Shown: positions 18,125-26,388 of the stretch, piece by piece
Layout: each line of letters begins with the position of its first letter
How positions within the stretch are numbered: the stretch's first letter is position 1
Source of the DNA: Ponticaulis sp.
Lineage (GTDB): Bacteria > Pseudomonadota > Alphaproteobacteria > Caulobacterales > Hyphomonadaceae
Length of the DNA stretch: 64,000 nt
Assembly (NCBI GenBank): GCA_002692725.1
Contig: NZLU01000017.1
Coordinates: 1-64,000, forward strand
Direction: 5' to 3'
Program-made: the position numbers and the translations under genes
Notes under the pieces: model-generated
Databases searched by the model: none
Seen by the model: the letters and a program-made list of their open reading frames with translations, nothing else
What the model was told of the DNA's origin: nothing

Positions 18125-18886
18125 ATTTCTGCTCACTCCCCCACTCGCGACATCAGCGTGCTGATACCCTTCTTCAATGAAGAAGGAAATGTTCTGCCCT
18201 TGCTGGAGGAAGTCACCCAGTCGCTTGACGGGCTGAACTTTGAAATCGTCTGCGTGAATGATGCCTCCGACGACAAGACTGCCGAAGAACTGGCGGAAGC
18301 AAGAACAAATTGGCCAGACCGGGTGAAAGTGATGAGCCATGTGGATCGCTGCGGAAAGTCAGCGGCGCTTTTCACAGGCCTCAGAGTGGTGGACGGTCTC
18401 TGGGTGCAATTGCTGGATGGTGACGGCCAGAATGATCCGGCCGATTGTCGACGGCTCTATGACACGCACCTAGCAAATGGGGCTCCTGAAAGATTGGGAC
18501 TGATAGCCGGCCGGCGAACTAGTCGGAATGATTCCGGGTTTAAATGGCTGCAATCGCGTGTTGCCAATGGCGTTCGCCGATTTTGCCTGAAGGATGATGT
18601 GAAAGACACCGGCTGCGGTTTCAAACTTCTTCGCACGCGCGCCTTCAGAGACCTTCCTTATTTTGCCAGCATGCACCGGTTTCTTCCGGCGCTGATCAAA
18701 CGGGCTGGCTGGGACGTGATTGAAGAGCCGGTGAACGATCGCAAGCGCTGGCATGGCCAATCGAAATACGGCTTTTTTGACCGTCTGTTTGCCGGGATAT
18801 TTGATCTGCTTGGAATGATGTGGCTGGTGCGTCGTGGCGGTTACGGCATCGCAGCCGAAAGCGATGATCCGCGCCTGAAGGACTAA
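18125..18886 (+). CDS. Family 2 glycosyltransferase (DPM1/polyprenyl-phosphate mannosyltransferase-like)
   Basis: GT-A glycosyltransferase that moves a sugar from a nucleotide donor, in this subgroup often to a polyprenyl phosphate. Motifs are VLIPFFNEEGN, CVNDASDDKT, the DGDGQNDP metal/donor site (DxD-like) and MHRFLPALIKRAGWDVIEEPVNDRKRWHGQSKYG. The first standard start is GTG at 18158, inside strand one. An AAGGAG at 18111-18116 sits 8 bases before an in-frame ATT at 18125, which would give a normal N-terminus, so a non-standard start is proposed. No transmembrane helix pair is obvious. It overlaps convergent rimM by four bases. Confidence 0.8.
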   Translation: MSAHSPTRDISVLIPFFNEEGNVLPLLEEVTQSLDGLNFEIVCVNDASDDKTAEELAEARTNWPDRVKVMSHVDRCGKSAALFTGLRVVDGLWVQLLDGDGQNDPADCRRLYDTHLANGAPERLGLIAGRRTSRNDSGFKWLQSRVANGVRRFCLKDDVKDTGCGFKLLRTRAFRDLPYFASMHRFLPALIKRAGWDVIEEPVNDRKRWHGQSKYGFFDRLFAGIFDLLGMMWLVRRGGYGIAAESDDPRLKD

Positions 18887-19431
18887 TCTTCGGCTTCAGA
18901 TGCGATTTGCAGGCTTTCGGGCAAATAGCTCTCGTCTGGTTCGGCCAGAATTTCCTTTTCCTCCAACCGGACGACGGGAATGACGTCATTCGTGAAGGGC
19001 AGGTAATAGGCTGAGCGGCGATCCGGCGCGATGATTTCGAGGAGATCGTCCGCGCCGAAATTCTGCACCGCTTTCACCTGCCCCAGATCTCGGCCATCGG
19101 TGTGAAGCACGGTCAGACCAACCAGATCGTCATAGTAGTACTCGTCTTCCTCGGGCGGCGGTAAGGCGGACTTTGGAACATAGAGCTTCGTCCCCTTCAT
19201 CGCCTCCCAGTCTTCCCGGGTTTTTGTGGATTTTGGAACGACAACAAAATGGTTCTTTGCGGGCCGAACGGTTTTGGGCTGGATGACTTCCTGGCCGTTC
19301 TCGTCCAGGAGAGGTCCATAGGCGAAGCAATCCTCCGGGACTAAAGTGAAGCTTCGAACTCTCACTTCACCCTGAACACCGTGCGCGCCACCAATGGCTC
19401 CGATGCAGACTAGCGCTTGCTCTGACGTCAT
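18883..19431 (-). CDS. rimM: Ribosome maturation factor RimM
   Basis: 30S assembly factor that binds S19 and aids 16S rRNA 3'-domain maturation. The N-terminal domain has IGAIGGAHGVQGEVRVRSFT and the PRC-barrel domain has YYYDDLVGLTVL and LPFTNDVIPVV. 182 residues, normal for alphaproteobacteria. In most bacteria it sits between rpsP and trmD; here it is separated from rpsP by two crystallin-like genes and no trmD or rplS follows. It is preceded by the large crystallin lipoprotein, 73 bases upstream on the same strand. Confidence 0.93.
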   Translation of the reverse strand: MTSEQALVCIGAIGGAHGVQGEVRVRSFTLVPEDCFAYGPLLDENGQEVIQPKTVRPAKNHFVVVPKSTKTREDWEAMKGTKLYVPKSALPPPEEDEYYYDDLVGLTVLHTDGRDLGQVKAVQNFGADDLLEIIAPDRRSAYYLPFTNDVIPVVRLEEKEILAEPDESYLPESLQIASEAED

Positions 19432-19504
19432 GACCCAACGACCCGACCCTGAAAGAAAGTCTGTCTTCTTCCAGTGATCGGAGCGTTCGGCAAGAGGCTC
19501 AGGA

Positions 19505-21580
19505 CTAGCGTTCCTGCAAATTCCGGATCAGGCGCTGTTGTTTTGAGCCTTCATTCCGGTTTCGCGGTGCCGGAGGTGGAGGCGGCGGCGGTGGCGGTGG
19601 AGGTGGCGAGGCAACAGGCTGTTGTGCCTGCTCGCGACGCTGCCGCTCCTGCTGAAACTGAGCACGTCGTTGGGCAAGGTCTGCCTCTTGTCGTGCTCGC
19701 TGCTCCTGAATGCGCTGGCGTTCTGCCTGAGCCTCAGCGGCGCGGCGCTGTTGTGCTTCAACCTGACGGCGTTGTGCCTCGGCCTGCGCGCGTTGAGCCC
19801 GTTCGCGTTCCGCCTGTTGTTCGCGCATCTGCCGCTGGCGGTCTTCGACTTGCTGTCGTTGACGTTCAGCTTCAGCACGTTCCTGACGTTGTCGAGCTTC
19901 CGCTTCTTCTCGCTGACGCTCAGCAGCCAGGCGACGCATTTCCTGTCCGCGACGTTCATTCTGCTGAGCATCACGATTCCGGCGCTGTTCGCGCTCGTCA
20001 CGTTGGCGAGCCTCTTGCTCTTCGCGTTGCTGGCGTCTGACGGCGCGAATACCTGGCGGAAGCGACGTTTCATCCGCAGTCGGACCACCGAGAAGATCCG
20101 GATTGCGTGGCGGCGGCGGGCTAACGGGAGGTTGGATTTCGCCACGGTCACGGTTCTGATTGCCGCGACCTCGCCCCTGATCATTCTGGTCTCCGCGATT
20201 CCGACCTGTATTTCGGTCGTCATCCCGATCGCGACGTCCGGAATTGTCGTCGTTATCGCGGCCACCGCCCCGGTTTCCACCAGAGCCACGGCCACCCCCG
20301 GAAATCCGGCGCAGCGAGGAGATATTGTCGTTCATGCGGATTAGTCCGAGATTGCCGGACGATGCATCAATCGTGCGGCACACACCGCCGAAATTGACGT
20401 CCGTGCACACTTCCCAGGTGCCTGAGCGCAATTCGAGTGAACTGATCTGATCATTCAGACCGAGGGTGCCGACATTCGCAATATCCGTGCGCACCCCAAC
20501 GGCGCGGCCCTGATAATTGCCATGTTCGAACAGAACGATATCACCATTCCGGCTGTCGCGGTCACCTCGGCCACGGCCGTAACCGCCATCGCGCCCGCCA
20601 TGATTACCGCGACCTGCATGATCGCCACGACCACCACCGCGACCTTCATTTCGGCCAACACGACGAATAGACGAAATCGTGTCGTTCAGGCGGTAGGAGC
20701 CAAGTGAGCTCACGCTCGCGTCGATGATTTCGCAATGACCCCGGAAATTGGAGTCTGTACAAATTTCCCAACGTCCACGGCGGATCTCGATCGAGCTGAT
20801 TTCGTCGTTGAAATAGAACGATCCCAGATCCCAGGCCGAATGGCGCAAACCATAGGCTGAGCCAGAGAAATTGTGGTCGCGATAGAGCACGATATCGGCG
20901 TCAGTCGGGCCGCGATATCCGCGCCAGTCGCGGTCGCCATACCCGTAATCACGATAAGGATTGTAAGGGTTATACCGGCCATACCGGCCGTAATCCCCAT
21001 AGCGACCCGTTTGATAGGTGTCGGCATAGCCATAATCATAGGCCGAATAGCCCCAGGCGTCATACGGGTCCATTTCGGACAGATTTCCGAAGAAGTCTGC
21101 CTCATAGAACACCATCTCACCGTAATAATTGGTGCCGAAAATCGTACCATGAGGATAAGGATTGCGCGGATCGAGCGGACGGACCGACGAGATTTTGTCG
21201 CCCATGCCATAGTCATCGAGGTCATCGATCGTTTCGCGCGCCACAAGACAGGGGCCCTCAAAATCGGCATCCTTACAGACGAGCCAGCCCATACCGCCGC
21301 GAATTTCAAGCGACGCTGCGCGATCGTTAAAGTGGACATAATCGAGGGATGGTTCTGGCGCATCCAAGACCTGAGCGAGGCCATAAAAGTCCGACCCGTC
21401 AAACAGCACCAGTTCAGACCAATCATGTCTGTATCCGGGCTGATGCGATGTTGGAGCCGGTCCTGAATTCGGATAGTTCGCCGATTGTGGCTCTGGATAG
21501 GCCGTCGATGGTAAGGTCGTGCACCCCCCGACCAGAAGTACCGTGGCCATCGCCAGCATGGATGTGTTCGCGTATTTCAT
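19505..21580 (-). CDS. Beta/gamma-crystallin lipoprotein with R/Q/E-rich coil and polyproline tail
   Basis: 691-residue exported protein. The signal peptide ends VLLVGGC, so a lipoprotein with Cys20. Three beta/gamma-crystallin domains (about 55-135, 228-308 and 345-426) each carry two Greek-key units with a Ca2+-site-like motif: NDRAAS, GDKISS, NDEISS, NDTISS, NDQISS and NDNISS. A Tyr/Asp/Gly-rich linker lies at about 175-225 and a basic Gly/Arg linker at 310-345. After 426 the chain becomes disordered, then a long Arg/Gln/Glu coiled coil, then a run of prolines and a basic end. The ATG at 21580 has GGAGA upstream. Likely calcium-binding envelope or surface protein; exact role unknown. Confidence 0.78.
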   Translation of the reverse strand: MKYANTSMLAMATVLLVGGCTTLPSTAYPEPQSANYPNSGPAPTSHQPGYRHDWSELVLFDGSDFYGLAQVLDAPEPSLDYVHFNDRAASLEIRGGMGWLVCKDADFEGPCLVARETIDDLDDYGMGDKISSVRPLDPRNPYPHGTIFGTNYYGEMVFYEADFFGNLSEMDPYDAWGYSAYDYGYADTYQTGRYGDYGRYGRYNPYNPYRDYGYGDRDWRGYRGPTDADIVLYRDHNFSGSAYGLRHSAWDLGSFYFNDEISSIEIRRGRWEICTDSNFRGHCEIIDASVSSLGSYRLNDTISSIRRVGRNEGRGGGRGDHAGRGNHGGRDGGYGRGRGDRDSRNGDIVLFEHGNYQGRAVGVRTDIANVGTLGLNDQISSLELRSGTWEVCTDVNFGGVCRTIDASSGNLGLIRMNDNISSLRRISGGGRGSGGNRGGGRDNDDNSGRRDRDDDRNTGRNRGDQNDQGRGRGNQNRDRGEIQPPVSPPPPRNPDLLGGPTADETSLPPGIRAVRRQQREEQEARQRDEREQRRNRDAQQNERRGQEMRRLAAERQREEAEARQRQERAEAERQRQQVEDRQRQMREQQAERERAQRAQAEAQRRQVEAQQRRAAEAQAERQRIQEQRARQEADLAQRRAQFQQERQRREQAQQPVASPPPPPPPPPPPPAPRNRNEGSKQQRLIRNLQER

Positions 21581-21685
21581 GTCTCGTTCTCCGCGATTAC
21601 CCCGAGTTTCCACCAATTTAGCCTAACCAGTCTGAACACACGATAACAGACTGAAAGGCCTGATTTTTTAGACAGGTTCAAACAA

Positions 21686-21711
21686 AAACCCCCCGCAATC
21701 GCGAGGGGTTT
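21686..21711 (-). terminator. Rho-independent terminator after the small crystallin gene
   Basis: Stem AAACCCC/GGGGTTT, extended by CGC/GCG with one mismatch, loop AATC. On the minus strand the hairpin ends in a T-rich run, so it terminates the 21739-22485 gene and makes the larger crystallin gene a separate transcription unit. Confidence 0.8.
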
Positions 21712-21738
21712 GGTTTCTGGTAAGACGGATATCGGATT

Positions 21739-22485
21739 TTATCCGACCCGACGAATGGACGAAATTTGGTCATTCATACGGATGACATTGGCAGAGTTGA
21801 GCGATCGGGAGATCACCTCACAACGGCCCGTGAAATTCGTACCCGAACAAACCTGCCAGCGACCTGACGTCACTTGCATGGAACTGATCTGGTTATCGAT
21901 ACGAAGCTGGCGAAGGTCATAGATATCGCCGTTCACCGGCACTGACCAACCGCCAAAATTACCGTGCTCGAAGACCACAAGGCTTCCGCGTTGATGACCA
22001 TAGCCGCCGCCATGTCTGTCATTACGGCCCCAGCCACGTCCTCGGTCATGACGATCATCTCCGCGTCCCCAGCCACGGCCACGATCCCAGTCGCGATCGC
22101 GTCCATAACCGCCAGCATGATTGCCGACGCGGCGGATAGATGAAATCGAGTCATTCATGCGGAGATAGCTCAGGTTTGGAACACTCGTATCGAGAATGCG
22201 GCAGGATCCGCGGAAATATCCATCGGTGCAGACTTCCCAGCGGCCCCGACGAACTTCGATCGAGCTGGTTGCGTCATTAAAGCGTAATTGACCGAGGTTT
22301 GGCGCATCACCGTTAAGGGGCAGTGTGCGACCGCGGAAATCACCGTGCTCATACAGAACAAGATCACCTGAGCCACGGTAGTTATCATAACCGCGGCCAT
22401 AAGTTTGAGCGTTTGCGGGCATGGCCGTCATCGCAAGGGAAGCGGCGCCAGCAAGAAGCGTTGATGTGAACAATCCAAGTTTCAT
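21739..22485 (-). CDS. Secreted beta/gamma-crystallin protein, two domains
   Basis: 248-residue exported paralogue of the neighbouring crystallin lipoprotein. It has a Sec signal ending about AMPANAQ, with no lipobox. Two crystallin domains (about 40-120 and 165-245) are joined by an Arg/Asp/Gly/Trp-rich linker. Ca2+-motif candidates are NDATSS, NDSISS, DNQISS and NDQISS, and there are regularly spaced cysteines (WEVCTDGYFRGSC, WQVCSGTNFTGRC). The ATG at 22485 has GGAGAAAG upstream. Probably a soluble or secreted companion of the larger protein; both arose by duplication. Confidence 0.82.
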   Translation of the reverse strand: MKLGLFTSTLLAGAASLAMTAMPANAQTYGRGYDNYRGSGDLVLYEHGDFRGRTLPLNGDAPNLGQLRFNDATSSIEVRRGRWEVCTDGYFRGSCRILDTSVPNLSYLRMNDSISSIRRVGNHAGGYGRDRDWDRGRGWGRGDDRHDRGRGWGRNDRHGGGYGHQRGSLVVFEHGNFGGWSVPVNGDIYDLRQLRIDNQISSMQVTSGRWQVCSGTNFTGRCEVISRSLNSANVIRMNDQISSIRRVG

Positions 22486-22603
22486 GTCGTCTTTCTCCAA
22501 ACTCCGGAAAAGACTCCGGTTTTCTGCAAGTTAGCGCAGGGCGCCTGAACGTCAGATAACCGCTTGTTGGCTTGTATTGTTCCCCCGGCATGCGGACAGA
22601 TAC

Positions 22604-22636
22604 AAAAAAGGCCCTCGCACAGGGCGGAGGCCTTTT
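22604..22636 (-). terminator. Rho-independent terminator of the ffh-aroQ-rpsP unit
   Basis: Arms AAAAGGCC and GGCCTTTT enclose a GC-rich loop (CTCGCACAGGGCGGA); on the minus strand it ends in six T. It lies 28 bases after the rpsP stop, closing the SRP/ribosomal transcription unit before the crystallin genes. Confidence 0.85.
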
Positions 22637-22664
22637 CAGGAAAATCATCTTCGAAAAGAGGGGC

Positions 22665-23135
22665 CTACTCGGCTTTCTCTTCTTCGCTTGCTTCAGCTTC
22701 TTCCGCTGGAGCTTCGTCTTCAGCAGGAGCTTCAGCTGCTGCTTTTGCCGCTTCTTCCGCTTCAGCGGCTGCAGCCTTCTTGGCTTCTTCTTTTTCTTTT
22801 TTCTCTTCGACGCGTTCTTTTGCTTTCGTGCCTGGCTCACCCTTGTTCGGGTTGTTGCCATGCTCCCAGGCGTAAACCGGCTTGCCGTCGACTTCGATCT
22901 GGCTCAGGAAGCGCGCGACACGATCAGTCGGCTTTGCGCCTTTTTTGACCCAGTCAGCAGCTTTCTCAGCGTCGATCTGGACGCGGTTTTCAGAATCTTT
23001 CGCGAGACGCGGGTCATAAGTCCCGATCTTTTCAATGTAACGGCCATCACGTGGCGCGCGGCTGTCAGCGACGACAACACGGTAGAATGGACGTTTTTTC
23101 GAGCCGCCGCGGGCGAGCCGGATTTTGAGAGCCAT
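22665..23135 (-). CDS. rpsP: 30S ribosomal protein S16 with long acidic tail
   Basis: Small-subunit ribosomal protein. The conserved S16 core is residues 1-80 ([19 protein letters not shown], then [25 protein letters not shown]). The remaining 75 residues are an Ala/Glu/Lys-rich, low-complexity tail, common in alphaproteobacteria but absent from E. coli S16. AAGGAGAT lies 7 bases before the ATG at 23135, which is favoured over an upstream frame extension. It is the last gene of the ffh unit and is followed by a strong terminator. Confidence 0.94.
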   Translation of the reverse strand: MALKIRLARGGSKKRPFYRVVVADSRAPRDGRYIEKIGTYDPRLAKDSENRVQIDAEKAADWVKKGAKPTDRVARFLSQIEVDGKPVYAWEHGNNPNKGEPGTKAKERVEEKKEKEEAKKAAAAEAEEAAKAAAEAPAEDEAPAEEAEASEEEKAE

Positions 23136-23209
23136 GGTGTATCTCCTTAAGTGTCTTATGGCTTCTGATTTTAGGCCGACCACATTGGAAGGCCCGTTTT
23201 GGTGGGGGT

Positions 23210-23506
23210 TTAGTCCGTCCCCTCCGACCGGATTTTTTCGTGGTGGCGAATAACTTCGGCCACGATGAAATTCAGAAATTTTTCGGCGAATTCCGGATCA
23301 AGCCCGGCGGTATCCGCCATTTCTCGCAATCTTGCAATCTGTTTTGCTTCACGGTCCTTGTCGGCAGGCGGAAGGTCATTTTCGGCCTTCAGCACGCCAA
23401 CCTGCTGGGTGAGCTTGAAACGCTCCGCCAGTGTGTGCAGGAGCACGGCATCGAGATTGTCGATGCTGGCGCGCAAATCGAGGAGTTGATCCATGGGGGA
23501 GGTCAT
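23210..23506 (-). CDS. Chorismate mutase (AroQ type)
   Basis: All-helical AroQ-class chorismate mutase of 98 residues, converting chorismate to prephenate for Phe/Tyr synthesis. Key positions visible: [23 protein letters not shown] with the first-helix Arg, then VGVLKAEN (Lys), [10 protein letters not shown] and [16 protein letters not shown]. The ATG at 23506 overlaps the stop of the upstream small gene as ATGA, which argues for this start over ATGs further upstream. It sits between the unknown gene and rpsP. Confidence 0.9.
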   Translation of the reverse strand: MTSPMDQLLDLRASIDNLDAVLLHTLAERFKLTQQVGVLKAENDLPPADKDREAKQIARLREMADTAGLDPEFAEKFLNFIVAEVIRHHEKIRSEGTD

Positions 23507-23814
23507 GTGTCTTGCCATCCCATAGTTCCAGTGAAGCTCCGGAGCGTTACGCCGTTTGGCAAGCCGGGACATTCCATCTCGGAAGCCCAGATGGCGCGAT
23601 CACCAATGAATGCTGTTACGTTCGAGCCAGGCCAACCCCACACGGTACCCGTGTCGCGATCATATTCGAAAGTTCCGGCAATAGAACTTTCGCCAATGAT
23701 CTTCAATATCGACCCGGCCGGGACCGTCAATTCTTCAATCCATGGCTCTATGAAGACCAGTTTGGGAGTGTTGGCCGTATTTTCGATATTCAGAACGTCC
23801 GCGAATTCGGTCAT
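23503..23814 (-). CDS. Conserved small protein of unknown function in the ffh operon
   Basis: Not recognised. 103 residues, no signal peptide or membrane segment; sequence is rich in beta-forming residues with FIEPWIEELTVPAGSIL and GTVWGWPGSNVTAFIG. Its ATG overlaps the ffh stop (ATGA) and its stop overlaps the aroQ start (ATGA), so it is translated as part of the operon and is almost certainly real. A small beta-barrel fold is a guess. No catalytic motif seen. Confidence 0.72.
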   Translation of the reverse strand: MTEFADVLNIENTANTPKLVFIEPWIEELTVPAGSILKIIGESSIAGTFEYDRDTGTVWGWPGSNVTAFIGDRAIWASEMECPGLPNGVTLRSFTGTMGWQDT

Positions 23815-25331
23815 TTCTTTTTCGTCCCCGGAAGACCAGGCAGACCGCCCGGAAGGGAGCCGCCGCCCAAGCCGGGCAGACCGCCCGGCGCACCTGGGCC
23901 GCCAAGACCCGGCAAACCGCCAGCGTCACCGTCCATGCCTCCGGATTTGTTCCGCGCCGCCATTTTCGCAAGATCTGCCTGATTGACCCCCATGCCGCCC
24001 ATAGCGCCCATAAGGCCTTTCATGCCGCCCTTGCCCATCTTCTTCATCATGGTGGACATTTGCTGGTGCATTTTCAGCACTTTGTTGACGTCTGACACCT
24101 CAACACCGGCGCCTGCTGCAATCCGCTTGCGACGCGACGCATTGAGCAGCGCAGGCTTGGCGCGCTCTTTTTTTGTCATGGAATAGATGATGGATTCCTG
24201 ACGCTTGAGCATTTTGTCATCGACATTCATGCCCGCCATAGCCTGTTTGGCTTTCTTAGCGCCGGGAAGCATGCCCATAATGCCGCCCAGACCGCCCATT
24301 TGCTGCATCTGGCGCAGCTGGCCCGCAAGGTCGTCCAGATCGAACTGGCCCTTGGCCATTTTCTTCGCGAGACGCTCTGCCTTTTCGGCATCCATCTGCT
24401 CGCCGGCTTTTTCGACCAGAGAAACAATGTCGCCACGACCGAGAATGCGGCCCGCAACACGCTTGGCCTCAAAGACATCAAGCCCGTCAAGCTTTTCGCC
24501 AACACCGAGGAATTTGATGGGCAGACCGGTGACCGCACGCATGGACAGCGCGGCACCACCGCGGCCATCACCATCCATTCGGGTGAGGACGAGACCGGTG
24601 AGCGGCAGGCGCTCATTAAAGCGTTTCGCGGTTTCAACGGCGTCCTGACCAGTGAGGGCGTCAGCGACAAGCAGGGTTTCCGATGGATTGGCAAATTTGG
24701 CGACCTCTTCGGCTTCGCCCATCATCTGTTCGTCGAGGGTCGTCCGACCCGCGGTATCCAGAATGACAACGTCATAGCCCTGCAGTTTTGCCGCCTGCAG
24801 AGCGCGTTTTGTGATGTCGACCGGCAATTGGCCTTTCACGATAGGCAGAGAATCGACGCCAGCCTGCTCAGCCAGAATGGCAAGCTGGTCCATGGCAGCC
24901 GGACGGCGAATATCGAGAGAGGCAAGCAGAACTTTCTTCCGCTCCTTCTCTTTCAAACGCCTGGCGAGTTTGCCGGTCGTGGTGGTTTTACCGGAGCCCT
25001 GAAGACCGGCCATCATGATCACGGCTGGCGGGCTGTCGATTTTCAGCTTGGGGCCGGCTTCATCCTCACCGCCCAACATCTCGATCAGAGCATCATGGAC
25101 AATCTTGATGACCATCTGGCCCGGCGTGACCGATTTGATCACCGCCTCGCCAACAGCCTGTTCTTTGACCTTGCCAATAAAATCTTTGACGACCGGAAGC
25201 GCCACGTCGGCCTCAAGAAGGGCGACTCGGATCTCGCGCATGGCCGCACTGACGTCTTTTTCTGACAATGCGCCGCGACCCGTCAGGCCGTCGAACACAT
25301 TCGTCAGCTTATCCGTCAAAGCATCAAACAT
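23811..25331 (-). CDS. ffh: Signal recognition particle protein Ffh
   Basis: SRP54-type GTPase that with SRP RNA targets nascent membrane proteins to FtsY. The N domain is followed by the NG GTPase with P-loop GLQGSGKTTTTGKLA, DTAGRTTLDEQM and LTRMDGDGRGG, then the methionine-rich M domain (repeated MGGLGGIMGMLPG and similar) and a Gly/Pro/Leu-rich C-terminal tail of about 45 residues, ending TKKK. 506 residues. AAGGA lies 7 bases before the ATG. It is first in the operon ffh - unknown - aroQ - rpsP. A terminator-like hairpin lies upstream on the same strand. Confidence 0.96.
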   Translation of the reverse strand: MFDALTDKLTNVFDGLTGRGALSEKDVSAAMREIRVALLEADVALPVVKDFIGKVKEQAVGEAVIKSVTPGQMVIKIVHDALIEMLGGEDEAGPKLKIDSPPAVIMMAGLQGSGKTTTTGKLARRLKEKERKKVLLASLDIRRPAAMDQLAILAEQAGVDSLPIVKGQLPVDITKRALQAAKLQGYDVVILDTAGRTTLDEQMMGEAEEVAKFANPSETLLVADALTGQDAVETAKRFNERLPLTGLVLTRMDGDGRGGAALSMRAVTGLPIKFLGVGEKLDGLDVFEAKRVAGRILGRGDIVSLVEKAGEQMDAEKAERLAKKMAKGQFDLDDLAGQLRQMQQMGGLGGIMGMLPGAKKAKQAMAGMNVDDKMLKRQESIIYSMTKKERAKPALLNASRRKRIAAGAGVEVSDVNKVLKMHQQMSTMMKKMGKGGMKGLMGAMGGMGVNQADLAKMAARNKSGGMDGDAGGLPGLGGPGAPGGLPGLGGGSLPGGLPGLPGTKKK

Positions 25332-25387
25332 GCGTCATCCTTCCATTCTGAACCCATACAATATGGGAACAGCCTCTAAAGCAAAAA

Positions 25388-25418
25388 GCCCCGCCGGGCG
25401 ATAATTCGCTGGGCGGGG
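25388..25418 (-). terminator. Minus-strand terminator hairpin upstream of ffh
   Basis: Arms CCCCGCC (25389-25395) and GGCGGGG (25412-25418), with an inner stem GCGA-TAAT-TCGC, followed on the minus strand by five T. It lies 57 bases upstream of the ffh start on the same strand, with a further CCTGC/GCAGG stem at 25425-25438. No protein gene ends here on this strand, so it is either a leader attenuator for ffh or the end of an unannotated small RNA transcribed from about 25430-25558. Confidence 0.7.
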
Positions 25419-25558
25419 TGCACGCCTGCCTGTGCAGGAATGCGCGGTCATCTCGATTTTGAAAGGGCGATACCAGAAAAGTCGGGACCGGTCAAAAGAA
25501 TCAATTCGCGCCGGAACTTTCGCGTCATTGGAGTCGTTAAGGTTTCAATAATGGGGCA

Positions 25559-26191
25559 ATGAACATGACCAGACCGCTTGATATTCTTGTTACGACCGCG
25601 CTTGTCAGTCTTTCAATTCTGGCAAGCCCGTCATCCGCCGAAGCCACCGAATACAATCCTTGGGTGGAGCAGACCAATAATGGCGTGATCCATGATGCCT
25701 CGGGCGTTTATTGCCCGACAGATCTTTCTGATTACGTCCGTGGCGATATCAAAGCCAATAGTGAATTTGGCTACTGCGCCTATACGAGCGCCTCGGTCGG
25801 CACAGAGCTGACCGTGCAATTCTACAAGCAATCTCAGCCATCACTTGAAGCCGAAATGAAGCGGACGCTCGCGCATTTCGAAGATCGGAGCGCTGTTGTG
25901 AGTGTGTCTCAGAGCGTGGGGTGTGAAGGCAATCTCGCCGCCGCCCGCGAGGGTGACAATCTGATTTCAGACCTCGCCATGACCGTAAATGATTATGAGG
26001 TCGACGATGATCTGCGTTGCCTTGTTCTGGAAACAGACGACTCGCTCTGGGTGATAAGCACGCAATCAACCGGCGACTGGTATGTTTCGACCATCAATTC
26101 GCTGCCGCTGGATAGCCAGCCTGATGCATCACACATGGTTGAAGTCTCAGCCCGCTTTCACGCAGCCCAGTTCACCGGCCCATCCGTTTAA
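25559..26191 (+). CDS. Secreted protein of unknown function (paralogue A)
   Basis: 210 residues with a Sec signal peptide (cleavage near PSSAEA). Not a recognised family. The mature part shares with the next gene the order NPW - YCP/LCP - CAY/CRY - CLVLE/CIVLE - WY/WF, with similarly spaced Cys, so the two are tandem paralogues. No metal or catalytic motif. ATG at 25559 is used; ATG at 25565 is nearly equal. The gene is divergent from ffh. Confidence 0.68.
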   Translation: MNMTRPLDILVTTALVSLSILASPSSAEATEYNPWVEQTNNGVIHDASGVYCPTDLSDYVRGDIKANSEFGYCAYTSASVGTELTVQFYKQSQPSLEAEMKRTLAHFEDRSAVVSVSQSVGCEGNLAAAREGDNLISDLAMTVNDYEVDDDLRCLVLETDDSLWVISTQSTGDWYVSTINSLPLDSQPDASHMVEVSARFHAAQFTGPSV

Positions 26192-26388
26192 GAGATTTCC
26201 CCTTTTTCTCCCAACTTTGACAATCGGCAAGGGATATGGACTTGCCGACCAGTTACAGTATGCCATGGTGTTCGGAGAACGGGTGGTTGAGGCTGGGCGG
26301 AAAGTCAGCCCGATCAGCTTCTCAGTATTGGCTCGGCAAGGAAGAACGCCGTCGGGTGCCGTGTTTTCTGGTGGGAGGGATTGAATTC

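Noticed and set aside
19622..20344. Hydrophobic plus-strand frame opposite the coil region of the crystallin lipoprotein
   Set aside because: Leu/Phe-rich composition is simply the reverse of Arg/Gln/Glu codons; no start signal.
24300..25265. 321-codon plus-strand frame opposite ffh
   Set aside because: Antisense to a universally conserved gene; the protein sequence shows no motifs.
25388..25418. 4.5S SRP RNA gene next to ffh
   Set aside because: The GGAAG tetraloop and the conserved SRP RNA domain IV pattern were not found; only a terminator-like hairpin is supported.
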